Positions 1 through 14,500 of a DNA stretch of 64,000 bases are shown piece after piece. A program made the position numbers and the translations under genes. Source of the DNA: Toxotes chatareus (Eukaryota > Chordata > Actinopteri > Toxotidae); NCBI GenBank assembly GCA_016801885.1, contig CM028882.1, positions 4,774,001-4,838,000 of the forward strand, given 5' to 3'. Position 1 is the first letter of the stretch. Every line of letters starts with the position of its first letter. The notes beneath the pieces are model-generated. The model did not search any database, had not been told where the DNA came from, and saw only the letters and a program-made list of their open reading frames with translations.

Positions 1-2513
1 TGAGGTGTGGAGCTGGCTTGAGTGGTGAGAATTAAGGGAGCCGACTGGGAGGTGGATGATGATGTGGGACTGAGGTCCTGAGGACTGGTCTGGGACTGAT
101 TCCCCAGCTGAGGGGCCCTAGCAGTTGCCTCTGTGGACTGACTGGCAGATGCATCTGGGGCTGCGTCGCCGAATTCAGCCTCAAACTGGCGGATCAGTTC
201 TTCGTATTTCGGGTCTATGTTGATGAGACTCGGTAATTGTGAGGTGCTCGATGAAGATGTGGAGGTCAGAGGTATGGTGGTGCTGGTGTTACTGGAGGCC
301 AGGCTGCCCGCTCCTTCTGACTTAGCATGGTCTACAGGGGCCACAGGTGGGGGCAGAGGGCCCATGAAGGCTGGAGTGTTTTCTGACAAAGCAAAAACAG
401 TGGAAGAGGGAGTCATTGAGGAGTTGGAAATAGATACCTGAGATTGGGCTGGGGCAGGGAGGCCTGCAGCAGCAGCCTGAGTGGAGTTGCTGTGGAGGGG
501 AAGAGAGGGGAGACAACCTGCTTGCAGGCTAGTCAGGGCTCTGTCGATCATGAGGACTGGTGGTTTTTGTATGGTGATCTGACTCTGAGGCAGGAAGGTT
601 GGCATGGAGGCTTTCTGCTTTGTCTTCTTGATGATTATCTGTTTGGGTTTGGGCAAGGGAGGGCCTGTAAGCATCCCAGTCATAGCTTTTATGACAGGGG
701 ATCCCTGGCTGCTTTTTTTCTTCTTGGTTTCCTTAGGTTCCTGTTTGATGGCCAGATGTGGCAAACCTTCTGCCTCCCTCTGTGGCCACCATTTTTTCAA
801 GTTTTGGCAAGCCAGAGGTGCACGTGGGCCTGGTGCTCCAAAGCCAGGGGAGTGGTTAGAGAAGAGGTTCCTCTTGTGGTGAAGGTGCTGTTGCAGAGCT
901 GCCTGAGTGGAGTGGCTGATGGCTGCTTGGCCAGGTGACAGAGGAGTGCCTGGGTAGTGCTGACCCTGCTGCTGACCATCAGCCATGCCATAATGTCCCA
1001 TGGAGGCAGTGTGATGGTAGTGCTCACCAGAGTCTGGCTCTTGTTTTAACCTGGACAGTGCTGTGTTATCCTGGGCCTGGATACCTCCGTTCTGGTTCAA
1101 GCTGAGCTGCTGTGGGACTGGAAGCTTGAAAAGAGAATTGCTGAACTTGCCACTGGTGTCACCGAGCAGCTGTCTGAGCTCTGACATGGGGTCTGAGCTA
1201 CTGTGAGGCTGGGGCTCAGACTTCATACACATCCACGGGTTCCTCTGTTCAGAGCCTCTGCCTGAGCTTTGCTGCCATTGCTGGGGATTGGGGCTGAAGC
1301 TTGAAGGTTTTCCCTGACTTGGGAAGGGAGAGGTAGAGGAAGAGGAAGGGAGAGGGGTAGCATGGGGCGGCTGGCCCTGGGACTGGGGCCTGTGATGCTC
1401 ACAGGACACTGGGGCCTGTTGGCTGGTGTGTAGTCCTGGAGGGACGGACTGAGAGCGTGAGGAAGATGAGTGGGTGCCAGGAGAGGGTGGAATCAAGCTA
1501 GAGCCATTGGGGGGCTGGGATGGGAGGTTCTGGGTATGTTGGTTGTGATGGAGGTTACTGTTGTAGGGGGTTTGACCTGGAGTGCCAGCAGCTTGTGGAC
1601 TGGTACCAGATAACTGGGTCAGGGCTTCTATGGCAATGGCTGTCTGAAGACTGATGTTCTTTTCCTTGGCTATGGAGAGCACCTGGGGAGAGCAAGGAAT
1701 TGGGGGTTTGGAGCAGGGCACTTGGTCTGAGTGAGGGCCTTGACCTCCCTGTTGTTGCTGGGAGTATGAAGTAGACAGACGGTGGCCACCATTCACCTGG
1801 GGGTAAGGGGGGTGATGCTGCTGAAGGGGTTGCTGTAGATGAGGCTGCAAGTGTGTTGGAGCATCAGCCATCTTGCGGGCACCTTGGTCCTCACTGGTTG
1901 CCAACTTAATCTTCTTCTCCAGCCACTCAAGGTAGTCTGGACAGTCAGGCCCATCACAGTTGCAGTTAGGGGGCTTGTGTCCATGTTTGGCTTGGCTCAG
2001 TGCTGTCTGTAGGGTGTTCAGGTCATCTGGAGGTTGGCGGCTTCCACCAGGAGCCCCTGCAGAGAGTCTGGCCTGAGCCCCCTCAGCACCCATCTCCTGG
2101 GTGAACCTCTCATATAGCTGGGCTGTGTTAGGCTGCACGAGAAGGCAGGAAGAGGAGGAAGAAGGAGGCAAGGAGCCAGCAATAGCAGAAAAAGCCACTA
2201 GATTGTGGGCATCCTCCACGTTTGCATGGTGGACAGGTTCACCAGGGGTTGCACCACTGCTGCTGTTCCAACATGGCTGCTGTTGTTGGGTGTCACTGAC
2301 CTTGCCATGCCCTACCACCCAGCACTGCCTAGGAGGCACGCTTCCTGCCCTCTGCTGCTCTGTTTCCATAGATGCCTCATCATCATTTCGGTAGCGATTC
2401 ACCCCATTGGCCCGTTCCAGGTTCAGCGCGCCTTCCTGGAGGCAGTCATGTGACCCAATTTCCATCTGGCCTCCACTTCTGGGGCCATCCACTGAAGTGA
2501 CTTCGCGAACAGT
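1..2513 (-). CDS. tet3: tet3 large coding exon (about 837 codons, continues past left edge)
   Basis: The acceptor is ctttcag with the exon starting at 2513 in phase 0 (T-V-R-E-V). The frame stays open to the window edge. It encodes the poorly ordered region between the CXXC finger and the catalytic domain. Conserved islands, in order, are a LEDAH-like VEDAHNLVAFSA block, LYERFTQEMGAE, the Cys-containing NCNCDGPDCPDYLEWLEK, SIAKEKNISLQTAIAIEAL, the ALQQHLHHKRNLF block and EELIRQFEAEFGD near 160-215. Between them the protein is rich in Ser, Pro and Gln. An internal Met codon at 2465-2463 (MEIGSHD) sits where the short mammalian TET3 isoform begins (MDSGPVY), so it could be the start for transcripts lacking an upstream coding exon. 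Confidence 0.93.
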
Positions 2514-5500
2514 CTGAAAGACAGATATGAAGCAAGGTTAGTGAGGTAATAAGAAGCCAATACATCCAGGACTGATGTGCAGAAAAACATTATACACCTC
2601 ATTAGGTATGATCAGTCAGTGTAGTCTATGTGTATTTAATAATCATTGTAAATGAGTAAAATAAATTAGAGTGATTCTTTTGTATTTCAAGAGCAATAAC
2701 CAAGTATCAACCATTAAAGTAACATCAGACTCCATTCCCTTCTTGCTAGCTCTTTTCCAGGGTTTCCTTCCCACCTCTCACACATACGGAAACATACAGT
2801 GCTGCAGGGTCAGGTCAGTAGGGCTAAGGAAAACTGAATTAACTATGGCTTCAGTGGCGAGATTTCACAACAGGCATGTTTTGTCAAGCAAGTCACAGGT
2901 CATGTGACATAGTTTTACTGTAGTTTATAAATGGACACTCTACTCCAGATCAGTTGGGCTATGCAAAGCAGGCAGTTGGAGTTATAACATGAAACCCATG
3001 GTATTGGGAGATTGTGTTTGTGTGTATGGCACAGATGGAGCTTTAAATACACACAGAGGGTTGAGGAGAACAAAATACAATATACAGAATTACTATGAGG
3101 TCAAACTATCAAAGTTTTATCCCAAGAACTGTTCATTCATCCATCATCAGTAAAAAGTACACAGCTAGCTCTTAAGTAGAGGTCCAGTCAGAACAGAGTT
3201 AACCCATATATTTTAGTTTAGATATTTTATTTTCCTTTGAAATAGAAATATACTGTATGGGATTACAACAAGCATGTGCTTATAATACAATGTGAATTAC
3301 TTTTATCAGACAAAATCAGATATTGCCATGGTCTTTGGGGAGTTGTTGCTATGATTCATACTGTTTCAACTTTTGAAGAGTGCTTCTATTGAAATATGTT
3401 TTCCAATTGTTCATTATGGGCTTGCTGATGTTAATTTGAGCCAAAGTGTTTCTTGATTGCTGAAAAATGATTTTAACAGCAAACTGCAGCTAAACTAAGG
3501 GTCTGAAAGTGTGCAGAGCACCCATCATTCACTGCAGCGATTATCAACCCAATACATTTTCATCCAAAATAAGACCTTAAATGGCAAACCTAAAATGACC
3601 TGAATATCTGAAGACCAGTATGTAATGCTAAGATAATCTGTAGCCTACCAGACAGAACCTCATCTAAGCCAACTAAACAAAAACCATGCCCTGGTTGGTA
3701 AAAGTACAGTCATGAGATCTATCAGAGAGAACTGCTGACCAAGCGTTGAGCTAGAAATACTGAAATTCTTTGTCAAAAGAGTGAAAGAAAGTCTTGTTTA
3801 AACATGACCTGGTGTTTGTACATTACAGTTATTTGGTCAGGACATATTAAGGGTTGAACCATTAATTGTGACAGAATGAATTGAAGTTTGGCAGCGTGGC
3901 TCTGTTCATGTGATGCTCTAAAACAATCTGAGAAAATCCTCCAGCAGACCCTGAGATGCACAACATGAACACTTATTTAAAGCAAAAAAATCTAAATTTC
4001 TGGGGAGGTAAAGAAAATTAAAAATGCTGAAAATGGACAAAAACAACTTCTGATGGCAGTGTTATGTTTAGCAGTGATGATAAGTTGATGAAGTGAGAAT
4101 AAGTTAAGAAAAATATGAATGTAATGAAATGTGACTTGACTTGCATGGCCTGTCCTCAGTAGAAGACCTCAACCTGACTGAACTTCTTGGGAAAGATTTG
4201 AGAAACATACTATAACATCATATATGTTAACTGAATAATGCAGATTCTTATATTTTGCACAGATGTGTAGAACTGATGGCAGAAATGGTGCAAACAGCAG
4301 TGTGTCATTCATTTTGTAAGCTGTTTGGTTCAAACAACTTTACACAAATGAGGGGTTATGAACGTGGCAGCATCCTCTAAACCTCATTTTAACTTACTAC
4401 ACATATCTCACTATTTATTAGTGAAATGTAATCTTGAGAAACACAATTTGACAAAACATTTCTTTGTTTTCGATGATGAAACAAAAGAGTTCTTTGAGGA
4501 GTATGGCCCATGTTCTGCACTGGATAGAGGCCTCTTTCAATGTTGTGGCCTGACAATTACAATTTAATATTTTTTAAATAATGCTTCCAAACAAATCTAT
4601 GTCTTTCCTATCTGTGATTTTCATAGCTAAACCTAAACAACAACTCCTTGTTTCTAATATTTGACAAAGTCAGTAGGTAAGTTCAGTAGGTTTTAAGACC
4701 TTCTCAGATATGTGGCAACACTAATCAGAAGTTGATCAGTGCAGGCACATACATGTATCTCACTTCCTCTCAAAAGTCAAAACTGGGACAGTGCCACATT
4801 AGCAGTTACACTGAAACACATCACCTGACCCTGTGCTAAATTACATTTTCACAGAATTCTTTTAATTTTAGCTTGCTATAGGGTGAGTATGACCATGGCT
4901 GTGTAAAAAAAAAGGTGTGGACGGTTGTAAAGTTGTGTTACTACTTTGTTTTGTTTAAAAGCCCAAAAATCTGAGTTATCTTTACATATTAAAGCCAAAT
5001 GTGGTACTCCAGGTCACTATTCAAAGATGTTACTTGCAAACAGTTTTCAGCCCAGGTTAGCACTTCATAGATTATAATTAAATGAGTCTAGAGAAGAACA
5101 GCAAACAAAGATAATCCAAGGGCAGGCTGAGAAATCATTGACAGAGTTCATGTTGTGGCTGAACAGTGTTCTCCAACATGTGTAATTGCTCTTTTGAGAG
5201 GAAAACAATGGCAGACTCACTTTATAAATACTTTTTTGTGTTAGTCCCATTAAAAGAAGCCAATGTTTTATCAGTAAACCTTTTAGTGGTGGCTATGTGT
5301 TTACTGTAAACAGAAAAAAATGCCCTAAACAAACACCTACTGTAAGCTTCACACTCTACAGTAGAATTAACTGTAAAGGAAACTTCCATGCATCAAAATT
5401 GTGGTTGCAAGCACAATCATTCCCTGCCAGAAGACACAACAAATACTGCACTATGGTAATGTGATTTCTTACACATACACACAACTCACACTGAAATCAA

Positions 5501-8500
5501 GCCAGCTGATGGTCTCACACCGCAACCCAAATGTGAACTAGTTCCTGATTCAGATAGATGTGAACCACCCAGTATTCAAACATCTCCAGGCGAAGAAAAA
5601 AGAATAAAGGAGATAGCTTTTGCCTGTAGATCCATCAGTATATGACAGTAGAAGTGAGTCTGACCAGGACCTGCTTCCCCATCATTTGAATATTATTGAA
5701 ATGAGCCTTTGAAGTGGCTAATTATTGGACAGGCAGTATGCTTGGTTCTTTTCAATCCACCTTCTGTGCCGGGTGTCTGATGGGGGTCCCAGGGGGTGGC
5801 GGTAGTATTGGTGGTGCGGGGTTGGGTTCGGGGGTGGCAGTGAACAGCCGGCATGCAATACGTGAGAGGCCCCATGTCTGCACTATCAGTGGCATCAGAC
5901 GGGAAAGAGGAAGGGGGGGAGGTAGCTGTGTGCGGCAGTTATGAGAACTGCAGTGTTGAAACAGTGACTGCAACACTGCACAACCTAACATCCCACAATC
6001 ACGCACTGTCAGTCACACTGACACAAAACACTACCACAGACATAAGTCACATGGGTTTAAAGCACCTCATGCTGAACATTTAGAAGAAATTTTCTCAACT
6101 ACACCGGTGCAGAAAACAAACACTACACGACATACAAAACAACACTTCTTTGAATCCTCATACAATCTGAGCTTTGATTAACTTCGATTGACTTTTATTT
6201 TGTGAGTCTAAATGTCGGCCCAGGATAGAAACCCTACACTCACACCTGCAGCATTTTACACCTATCCGGGTGCCTAGGACTGTACAGACCACGTGCTTTG
6301 ACAAATATTTACACCGTGACAGAGCCTACTCTCTTTGAAGGACTCTATCCCTCTCTTCTGCCTAACTGACACTCTCTTTCACACATGAACATACTCACAT
6401 ACGCTTGTACAAGCTTGACACACACCAATTAGCGCATTAAAAAACATCAACACACCAAACCGGATCAGATCTGGCAGAACCTGGTAGACCAGACAGTTGA
6501 GTCTGGGAGCCCTTTAAACAAGATAAGCCTTTACAGCTCTGTGTGAGAGCAAAGCAAGTGCTGTTTAAGATACTACTGGTGGTGGGGAGGGGGTTAAGTT
6601 CAGCTTGTGAATAGACAGCTGAACCTAAATCCTAGATACACAACACTCCCCATCCTCCCTCTTGTCCTCCTCCTTCTTCCCCCACCCCTTCCTTTGCTGC
6701 CGTGCTGAGCAGGAACATGAAGCAGAGACCCTGACAATATGAAGCCGGCTGAGAGCCCGAGGACCAGCGACACATACTTACGTGGTCCTAGACGTCCAGA
6801 CGGAGCCGCCGGTCGGAGAGCAGAAAACAGAAGAGGAGACAGAGAGGAGCATGAGACTTGCTTGCCGGCACAGCAGCCTACAAGCAGTCCGGCCTCGTTG
6901 GGTTGTTCCTTTTTATTTCTTCCAGTCTGTGCAGCGCACAGACAGAGCGAGCGCAGAAATACACATGCATGCATTCACTCGCGCACACACAGCCAGCCGC
7001 ACACACACCACACACCTCCCCCCAGCTCAGCACACACGTTTCTCATTCTCTTGCCTCTTCTTATGGCCGATGCTTTCTGTTCTCTCCTTTTTCCTTTCTC
7101 ATTATCTCTGTCTGCTCCTCCCTTCCCTTTTTCAATATCCTCTTTCTTTCTCTCGGCTGCACATGCAGTCGGCTTCTCTTTGCAGCCCCCACCTTCCCCT
7201 CTCTGTCTCTCTCTCTCTCTCCCTCCCTCCCTCCATTCCCCTCCCTCTCGTGCAGCCTCTCCCTCCATCTCCTCTCCTCTCTCTCTTCAGTGTGTGCAGA
7301 GCGAGAGGCCATTATCTGAGCCACAGCGGGCACGTACGATGGAATGGAGGAGTGAGCAGAAACAGAGAGAGCTGTGAGGGATAGTCGCTAGTAGCGGCAG
7401 CCTAGGGAACAGCACAGTGCAGCATAGCTCTTACCAATGAGAAAACCTCTCTCTGTCTCTATCCACGCCCTTCAACACTACTTGCTTTACTGCATTAGAT
7501 GATGTTACATATAAGACTATGATGTGTTTTGTTTATCCACAATAGCCAAGTATTGACAATTTCAGCTATGACAGAGCTCCTCTGCTTTTGAGTGCACAGG
7601 CGAACCGGCGGCTGCCAGGCAAACACACAATCGCAACGGCATCACCAGGAAAAAGAACAAGGAAAGCAATGTTTTGTTGCTTATTTATGCCTTCTGCAAA
7701 TGGCATCTGCTTTTCCGCACGGAGATTTTGTTCCATGTTTGGGCGTCTAGATTCGGCTCAGCCCTGGGCCAAAGGAGAAGCCACTGATAATGGTTCCTCG
7801 ATGTCCATTTTCTTCCTCGTCCGCATTCACATCGGTTACCCATTTATCGCGTGAAACAAGATGCTTCAATCTTACACCTGGGGTTGATAATAGATCCTCT
7901 AACAAGGCTGCATGCACAAGAAAGAGAAAGATTGGTAGATGAAGAGGGAGCTGGCTTGCTGGCGGTCTTGCTGGCCCTTCCTCCAAGATCCAAAGGATAC
8001 AGACGAGGCGGAAGGTTTCTGACTGAAGGAAGTGGAGGATTACCTGATATACAGTTATTCATTCAAACCCTATAATGTCAACTCAATCACCTACAAAGGG
8101 GAAGGAAAAAAAAAAGAATAATGGCGATATGACAGAGGTAAAAGAGCGAGACAACCACGCTGGCCAATGGAGAGAGAACAGCAGATGACACTTCGACATA
8201 AGCAAGCAGGAGTTGCAGGATGAAGAGAGGGGAATGGAGGAAGACACACTGAGGAGAGGGAAGACACCACAGGGGAAGTCTGTGGAGATAACAGTTAAAA
8301 GCAAAACAGAATCGCTCAGTTATTCATGTGACTGATTCTGTAATGGGAGAGGGAAGATGATGAAGAGGTAGAGGGTACAAACAGAGAGAAGATCGGCAGG
8401 TTGTTGCCAAACCGAAGACAGCAACCGCAAGTAATCAACGCATTACAGTTCACCAAGGACGCAAGACTTCTGTCCTCTCCTGTCCACCGGCCTACGATAA

Positions 8501-11500
8501 TGTCCTCTTGTTGTTCTCTCCTCACCATTGTTCTGCCTTGGCGTCACTGCCATTATCATCATCAACGTCGTCATGATCGCTGGATGTTTCCTCTCGCCCA
8601 CTTGCTGGCTGACTGGCCTTGTCGTGTCTCCTCTCTTCTCTCCAACATTGCTAGAGTTTTGGAGCAGATTTAACCAGGAGGAGGAGTAGGAGGAGGGAGG
8701 GGGACATGGCCATCTCCCCCATGCAGATCACTGTGAGCTCCTGCGTAGTATTTTTCTGTTATATTACTGAGCATGTGCCGGCTACTGTGCGCCATGGCTG
8801 GATTAACTTCAGTAGCCTTTCCCCGCTTTTCTGACTTTGGCTTTCCCTCTTTCTCTTGGTCTCTCTTGATCTCTCCTTTTCTCTGGCTTTCTCCATCTGC
8901 CTCTGCCTCCCTCTCTCGATATGCCTTTCTGTTTTGTTTCCTGAGCCTTTTCTCCTTCTAGCATAGCTTATTGCATTACCGTTCCAACACTTTCTGACAC
9001 ACCCGCTCTCTGGCCCTGTAAATTGTACACTGTCTGTCTCTCTGTTGCCACACATATTCGTATAAACACACACAGATGAGCGTCAATCCCAAAGAGAAAC
9101 ACAGCGCAGCCTAAGCTGTCTAAGGGAAGGAGAGAAGTAGAGCATTAGGTCACATGACCAGAGAATGCCAATGAGCGAGAGTGAGAGCAGTGAGCAAGAG
9201 AGGTAGGAAACACATGTGGCGATGACATAGCTGCATCGTCATCATCAGTGTCTCCCACCAGGACGCTTGCCTCCACCACTGGGTGGGCACATGTATCATC
9301 CGACACATGCCCACTATCTACTATCACCAGCACCACACACCAACGGACACTTGAAAACAGGCTCTTTCATTCAACCGACTGACTGGTGCTTGCGCTCTCC
9401 CCCGACTGCAGTGACAGTGCATTTCTAGCTCAAGACTCGACTTAACCCCTGAATCACATGCTCTCCACGCTCAGTTCCTCATTTCTCAGACCTACTGAGC
9501 ACAACAGACTTTCGCTGTCCTTCAGTGCTGTGCCGTTATCAAAGTTAGACCTTTCAGTTCAAGGAGTTCTTCAAGTAATACTGGCTACACAAGGCTTGCC
9601 AAAATAAATCATTTTTTCAAAGCTAATATGGTCGTTGGACTAAAAGAGATCTTGGCAGACCGGCAGTCATCACAGCTAGATCCGATGTAAACAGCGCTAC
9701 AAATGAATGACATAACACGGCGACAACTCTTTCACCGTTTTTACATGAACATTAAGAAAACAGAACACAAACATAAGCTGAGCTTGTGACCTAAAAAACA
9801 GTACCATACTTACGCACATACAGAATACACTAACTCACTCACTCCCACTGTGAAAAGTGAGTTTGTCACTGTCCACGTACACAGCTGAGTAAAACAAAGA
9901 AGTGCAATTTGACCACTACATCAACACAGAAGAGGGAACCTCCACAGTGGCAAATTCAACTGTTTCCACACACGTGATGCAGATCCCAAACGGTAAATAC
10001 AGTACATATGACACAATTTACTGAACAGAATTTAAAGAACAGAGAGATCTACTAGTGAATTTAGGTAAACAAGAATGACAGAAAAGACATTGAGTGTGTT
10101 CTTGGCTGTTGACAGCACGATGCTGCCATTCAGGTTTGTCCAAGAGAGCTGAACACAATGGGTTACCTGTCAACCGAATAACAGAACGTGACAAGTTACA
10201 TTACAGCTGGAAGGCATACAGTCTGTAGCTGTGTCCTAGTTAACTTCTAATTCAGCTGTCTCCTGACATGACACTGAGACCTCACGTCATTGGAAACTAC
10301 AATAACAATCCCAGTAACTTAACCTTTAAGTGAAAATGAAATGGAAAACACAACACTTACAGTAAACCTGCTGTAACCCGGCATTGAGAGAGTGAGAGTT
10401 CGGCTCAACAGAGACTCAAATTTTCACATCGATCACTTCATCTCACAATGCAGTCAAATTATCATCCAAATGAGTTGTTTCACGCCCTCGTCTCTCTCTT
10501 TCTCTCTCTATTTCTCTCCCTCTCCATCTCTCTCACTTCTCTGCCTCTTGCTCACTGTTTCTCAGCAGCACAGAGGAAAGGTCTTGGTTGTAGGAGGGAT
10601 GACTGACAACAAAAGTCCATCCTCAGCAGTGTGTGTTGGGTTAGCTTGCATATGACTAAGCCTGAGTCATCTTTGTCTTTTCTTCTCAACAAAGTCCTGA
10701 CATAAAACCCTCACACACTGAAACATGCTTTTTAAATTTTTTACCAGCACATCGGTCGTGGGAGGTCTGTGTGTGTGAAACACACAAAAGCCAATAAAGA
10801 ACAAACTGTTCGGTTTCATGGGCTCAGTGGGTGAACTGATGTGATTTCACTATCGCTGAACCTTCATCACCTTTAATTAGTGGGAAGATTTGTGCCATTT
10901 AGGCTCAGAAACGCTTTCTCTAGCAGCCATTTAACAAATCACATGAACATCACAGTCATGACATGAGGGTCCTTTCCCCTCCTCCCAGCTCTTCCTGTCA
11001 GCTGACTCCACCTCTCTCAACCAATGCTCCCATACTACACCCCCCCACCCACCCCCACCGCCAACCTACCCTGCAGTCTAATGGCATCAAGGTCATCTGA
11101 TCTGACACACTCTGTGACTCTCTCTCCTTCCCTCGCTCCCTCTCTTGTCGCTCTCTGACTCTTTATCTTTCACTTTCTTTCTCTCTTCCTGCACCCCCAT
11201 AACACTCACACGCCTGTTTCTCATCATATGTACACAGAGGCAAAGAAACCAAAGGCTTCTGGAAATGCAGAGGCACACTTGAATACTTCTTTCCCCCCCT
11301 CCACTCACATACACGCTAGTATGCATATAGCATTGGATTGTTCACTGAGGGTCACTGGGTTTATTGGTGGGAGGGACAAGAGGCTACAGGGCTGCACTGG
11401 GCACATTAGATTTAATAGAGTAGGAGCAACACAATGTGTTGGAGCCTGATCTTTTTTTGATCTTTTTAAAGAATAAACCAGGTACATATATATAATAATA

Positions 11501-14500
11501 AATGTGTTTTGCTTTGGATATCATTAATTTCATGAAAAGGATATAGATAGTAAAATTTTTGAGTTTTTCAGTGCCTTTTTGTGTAGGATATAAAAACCAA
11601 AATCCTCTGTGAGGATGTTTGTACTATGTCTTTCCATCTGTCTCTCAATAATGAGTAACAGACTATTAACATTTTGTTCTGAGTTAAAGGATCACCTTAT
11701 TATTCATCCTTGTGTCTGTCTGTTTTTTTTTGTCTTGTTTTTTTCTTTGTCTTTCACTATCCAGGCAGGACGGTGTTAGGTTCAGGGTGTGTTTGGGTGT
11801 GGATCGTAGTAACCGGTGTAGGGTATCCAGTCTGAGTCATACCTCCTGACATTCGGCACGTGCAAGTCAGCACGAATAGCCCAGCTGGGGAAGGCCTATC
11901 CCCCACCCCCACCACTCCTCACAAAGAGAAAGGGAGGAGTGGTTTGGGAGGGAGGAGAGAAAAAAATGGAAAGGTGCTGATGGGGGGGGGGGGGGGGGTG
12001 TTGGGCAGGGTGGAGCCGCTAAAAAAATAACAAGGAGGCAGAGGAAGAGGAGGGGGGCGCTGTTTTAAGAGGCAGTTCTTTGTGCTTGAGATTTGGGACA
12101 TGAAAAGAAGGAGAGGAATGTAATCAATACACAGAATATGTTAGAAAATTCTGGGTCTGAAACAAAGAGAGAACAGCAGACAGCAGGGAAATGGATGAGA
12201 AATACATGAGTTAAAAATGGTCCAAAACCAATAAAAGAACACTGTGTACTGCTACCTGCCGGGGTAACTGTGTGCCAAGTCATGAAAAAGAGCTGAGCAG
12301 TCAAATCTGATTGGCCAGTGATGTAATCATTAACAGACCACAGTTGTTTTTAAATACCAGAGCAGTTTTGTCAGGTGAAGTGGTGAGTTTTTGTTGACAA
12401 TATTTGCGGGTTAAATCATAAATTGCTCAGACGCGAGGGAGAAAAACAGATAGAGAGAAAGCAAGAGAAACCTTCCTCAGTCCTGTACAGTGGCTGGTTG
12501 CCAGCCTTGTCTCTCTCAGGACTTGGGCTAAGATTAGCTTCCCATATGTTCAAGTCAGGCGTAGCCGGGCTTAAAGGGCCAGTACTCAACTGAGGCAAAA
12601 CAGAAATAAAAAACCTTCACTGAGCACTATGAAGCCATGTAGTGCTTCATATACATGGAACCATCTGGATTTACAGTCAAGGTCAAAATGTATTTTTAAT
12701 CATTCAAATGAAAGGCAGGTTCGTAGAAGATGATGTTTTGTCCTTTTAATGTGAGCTTTTTGAGGAGTGAATACATGCTGTGCATTTCCATTAGTTTTAT
12801 GACTTGGCTTTCATTATAATCAGTCCAGTCCTGCACCTTTTCTTTTTTTGGAGATATCAGCCTCCACTAAATTGACATAAATATGCTTCAGATAACAATA
12901 TTTTCATGTGCGTGTTTCAATAGTGTGTGATGAAAACTCCAACAGCTGTGGCGCTGTGTTAAATAAAACCTGGCACTGTCTGGCAGCAGAGGGATTCAGG
13001 ACTGAATAAACTGCGTTCCCAGAGGGAGCAGCAGAGGAGCCACCAGAGAGGTGAGAGTTAAAAAGCTCGAGCAACAGCTGAGGGCTCCTCCCCTTTCTCT
13101 TTCCATTCATTTTTTATTAACTGCGGCACCAGGCGGCTGACAACCTCCCTCAGACATCAAACACAGATGCCACCAACGATGCCAACAAGCCACCAACCAC
13201 AACTCATCGTGCCATGCAGGCTATCAATCCAGCCCAGGAAGAATCAATATAGGCTCCAGCCACATTCAGTGGTACATGGTTGATCTGTAAGCAGTGTAGC
13301 AGAACAGACAGTGCAGAGATGAACATCTGCTAATTGCCATTAATTAGAAATGAAACATGACAACACGGCAGAGCTTAGCAAGTCCCTATATATTAATGAT
13401 TGCATTTAAGTGAGGCGATTGTTGGTGACTATATACACCACAGTGTCACATGGAATCCCATGAGGATTTATATATATGGTGTTTTTTTAAGTCCTTGCAG
13501 AGTCTTTGACAAAATAGCTCTTTTACAACCATTAAAGGAAGCCTGAGTGGAAATCACTTGCACTTGTACACAGGATTCACTGTTACAACAGTTGTTCAGT
13601 TCCTGGTAGCAGCTGACTCTTCCTGGGTTTGCATGCGGTGTTGCAGAGGACAGTTAATGGGGAACTGTGGTTAGTCACCCTTTTTGCAGACAATCGTATA
13701 TACAATGATTCAGCTACAACTTAACTCACATAATCAGCATTATCAGGCTGAAGGACAGTTCTGTGAAGGTACAGTAGAGTCAATAAGTTAAGGACACACC
13801 ATGAATTCATGTATTCTAGGGCTTATGATTAATCTTTGTTTGTATTTTTGGCAGGATTGCAGTCAAGACAACACAAAGACATATAATACAGTATATTGTA
13901 TACGTACTGTTTTATTTTCTCAACCCTTGTACAGTTCTGTTAGAGATATCAAGATACCTTTGATTATAATCCAGAGTCTTTGAACAAGAAGTGATATCGG
14001 ACAACGAGATCTGTCCCTCACTCATCTTCAAAAAACATCTGAGTTGAAGTCAAGACCAAAGGGAGGGAGACCAAAACAACATGACTACAAGATCAAAAGG
14101 ATAAGGAGGCGCGAGTCTCATCTTGAGAACCAAAACTACTGGTGTAATTGTTGACTGTATGTTTCAGTGTCTCGACATGAGTAGTTGCAGAGCTGCATTT
14201 CTTTACTGACTGAGTGGAAACCTTACAGAGCAGTAAATGCATCGAAAGCCAACACTGAATGGAAGAGGTGATGTCAAACCCTCCACTTCCTGAGTCTCTA
14301 CTCTATATCAAACCACTTACTACCCAACTACGCACACACACGTGTATGTGGTGCCGACTACTTGGTCATGTGACCAACCTTGGATGCCGGACTTGAGCTA
14401 AAATTAAAGCAATGATGTCATCAGACGTTCAGTGTTGCCACGGAAACTAGGTCAGTGTTAACCCTTTGTGAGATAGGCAGGGGATTCCACGCGAGGCTAA

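Noticed and set aside
6739..7384. Three overlapping plus-strand frames of 150-212 codons
   Set aside because: They are Ser/Leu/Pro products of a CT-rich simple stretch; overlapping frames are equally open, which points to composition rather than coding.
9805..9830. Minus-strand donor-like GTAAGTATGG near 9811
   Set aside because: It lacks a CpG-rich or promoter-like context and an acceptor; probably a chance match.
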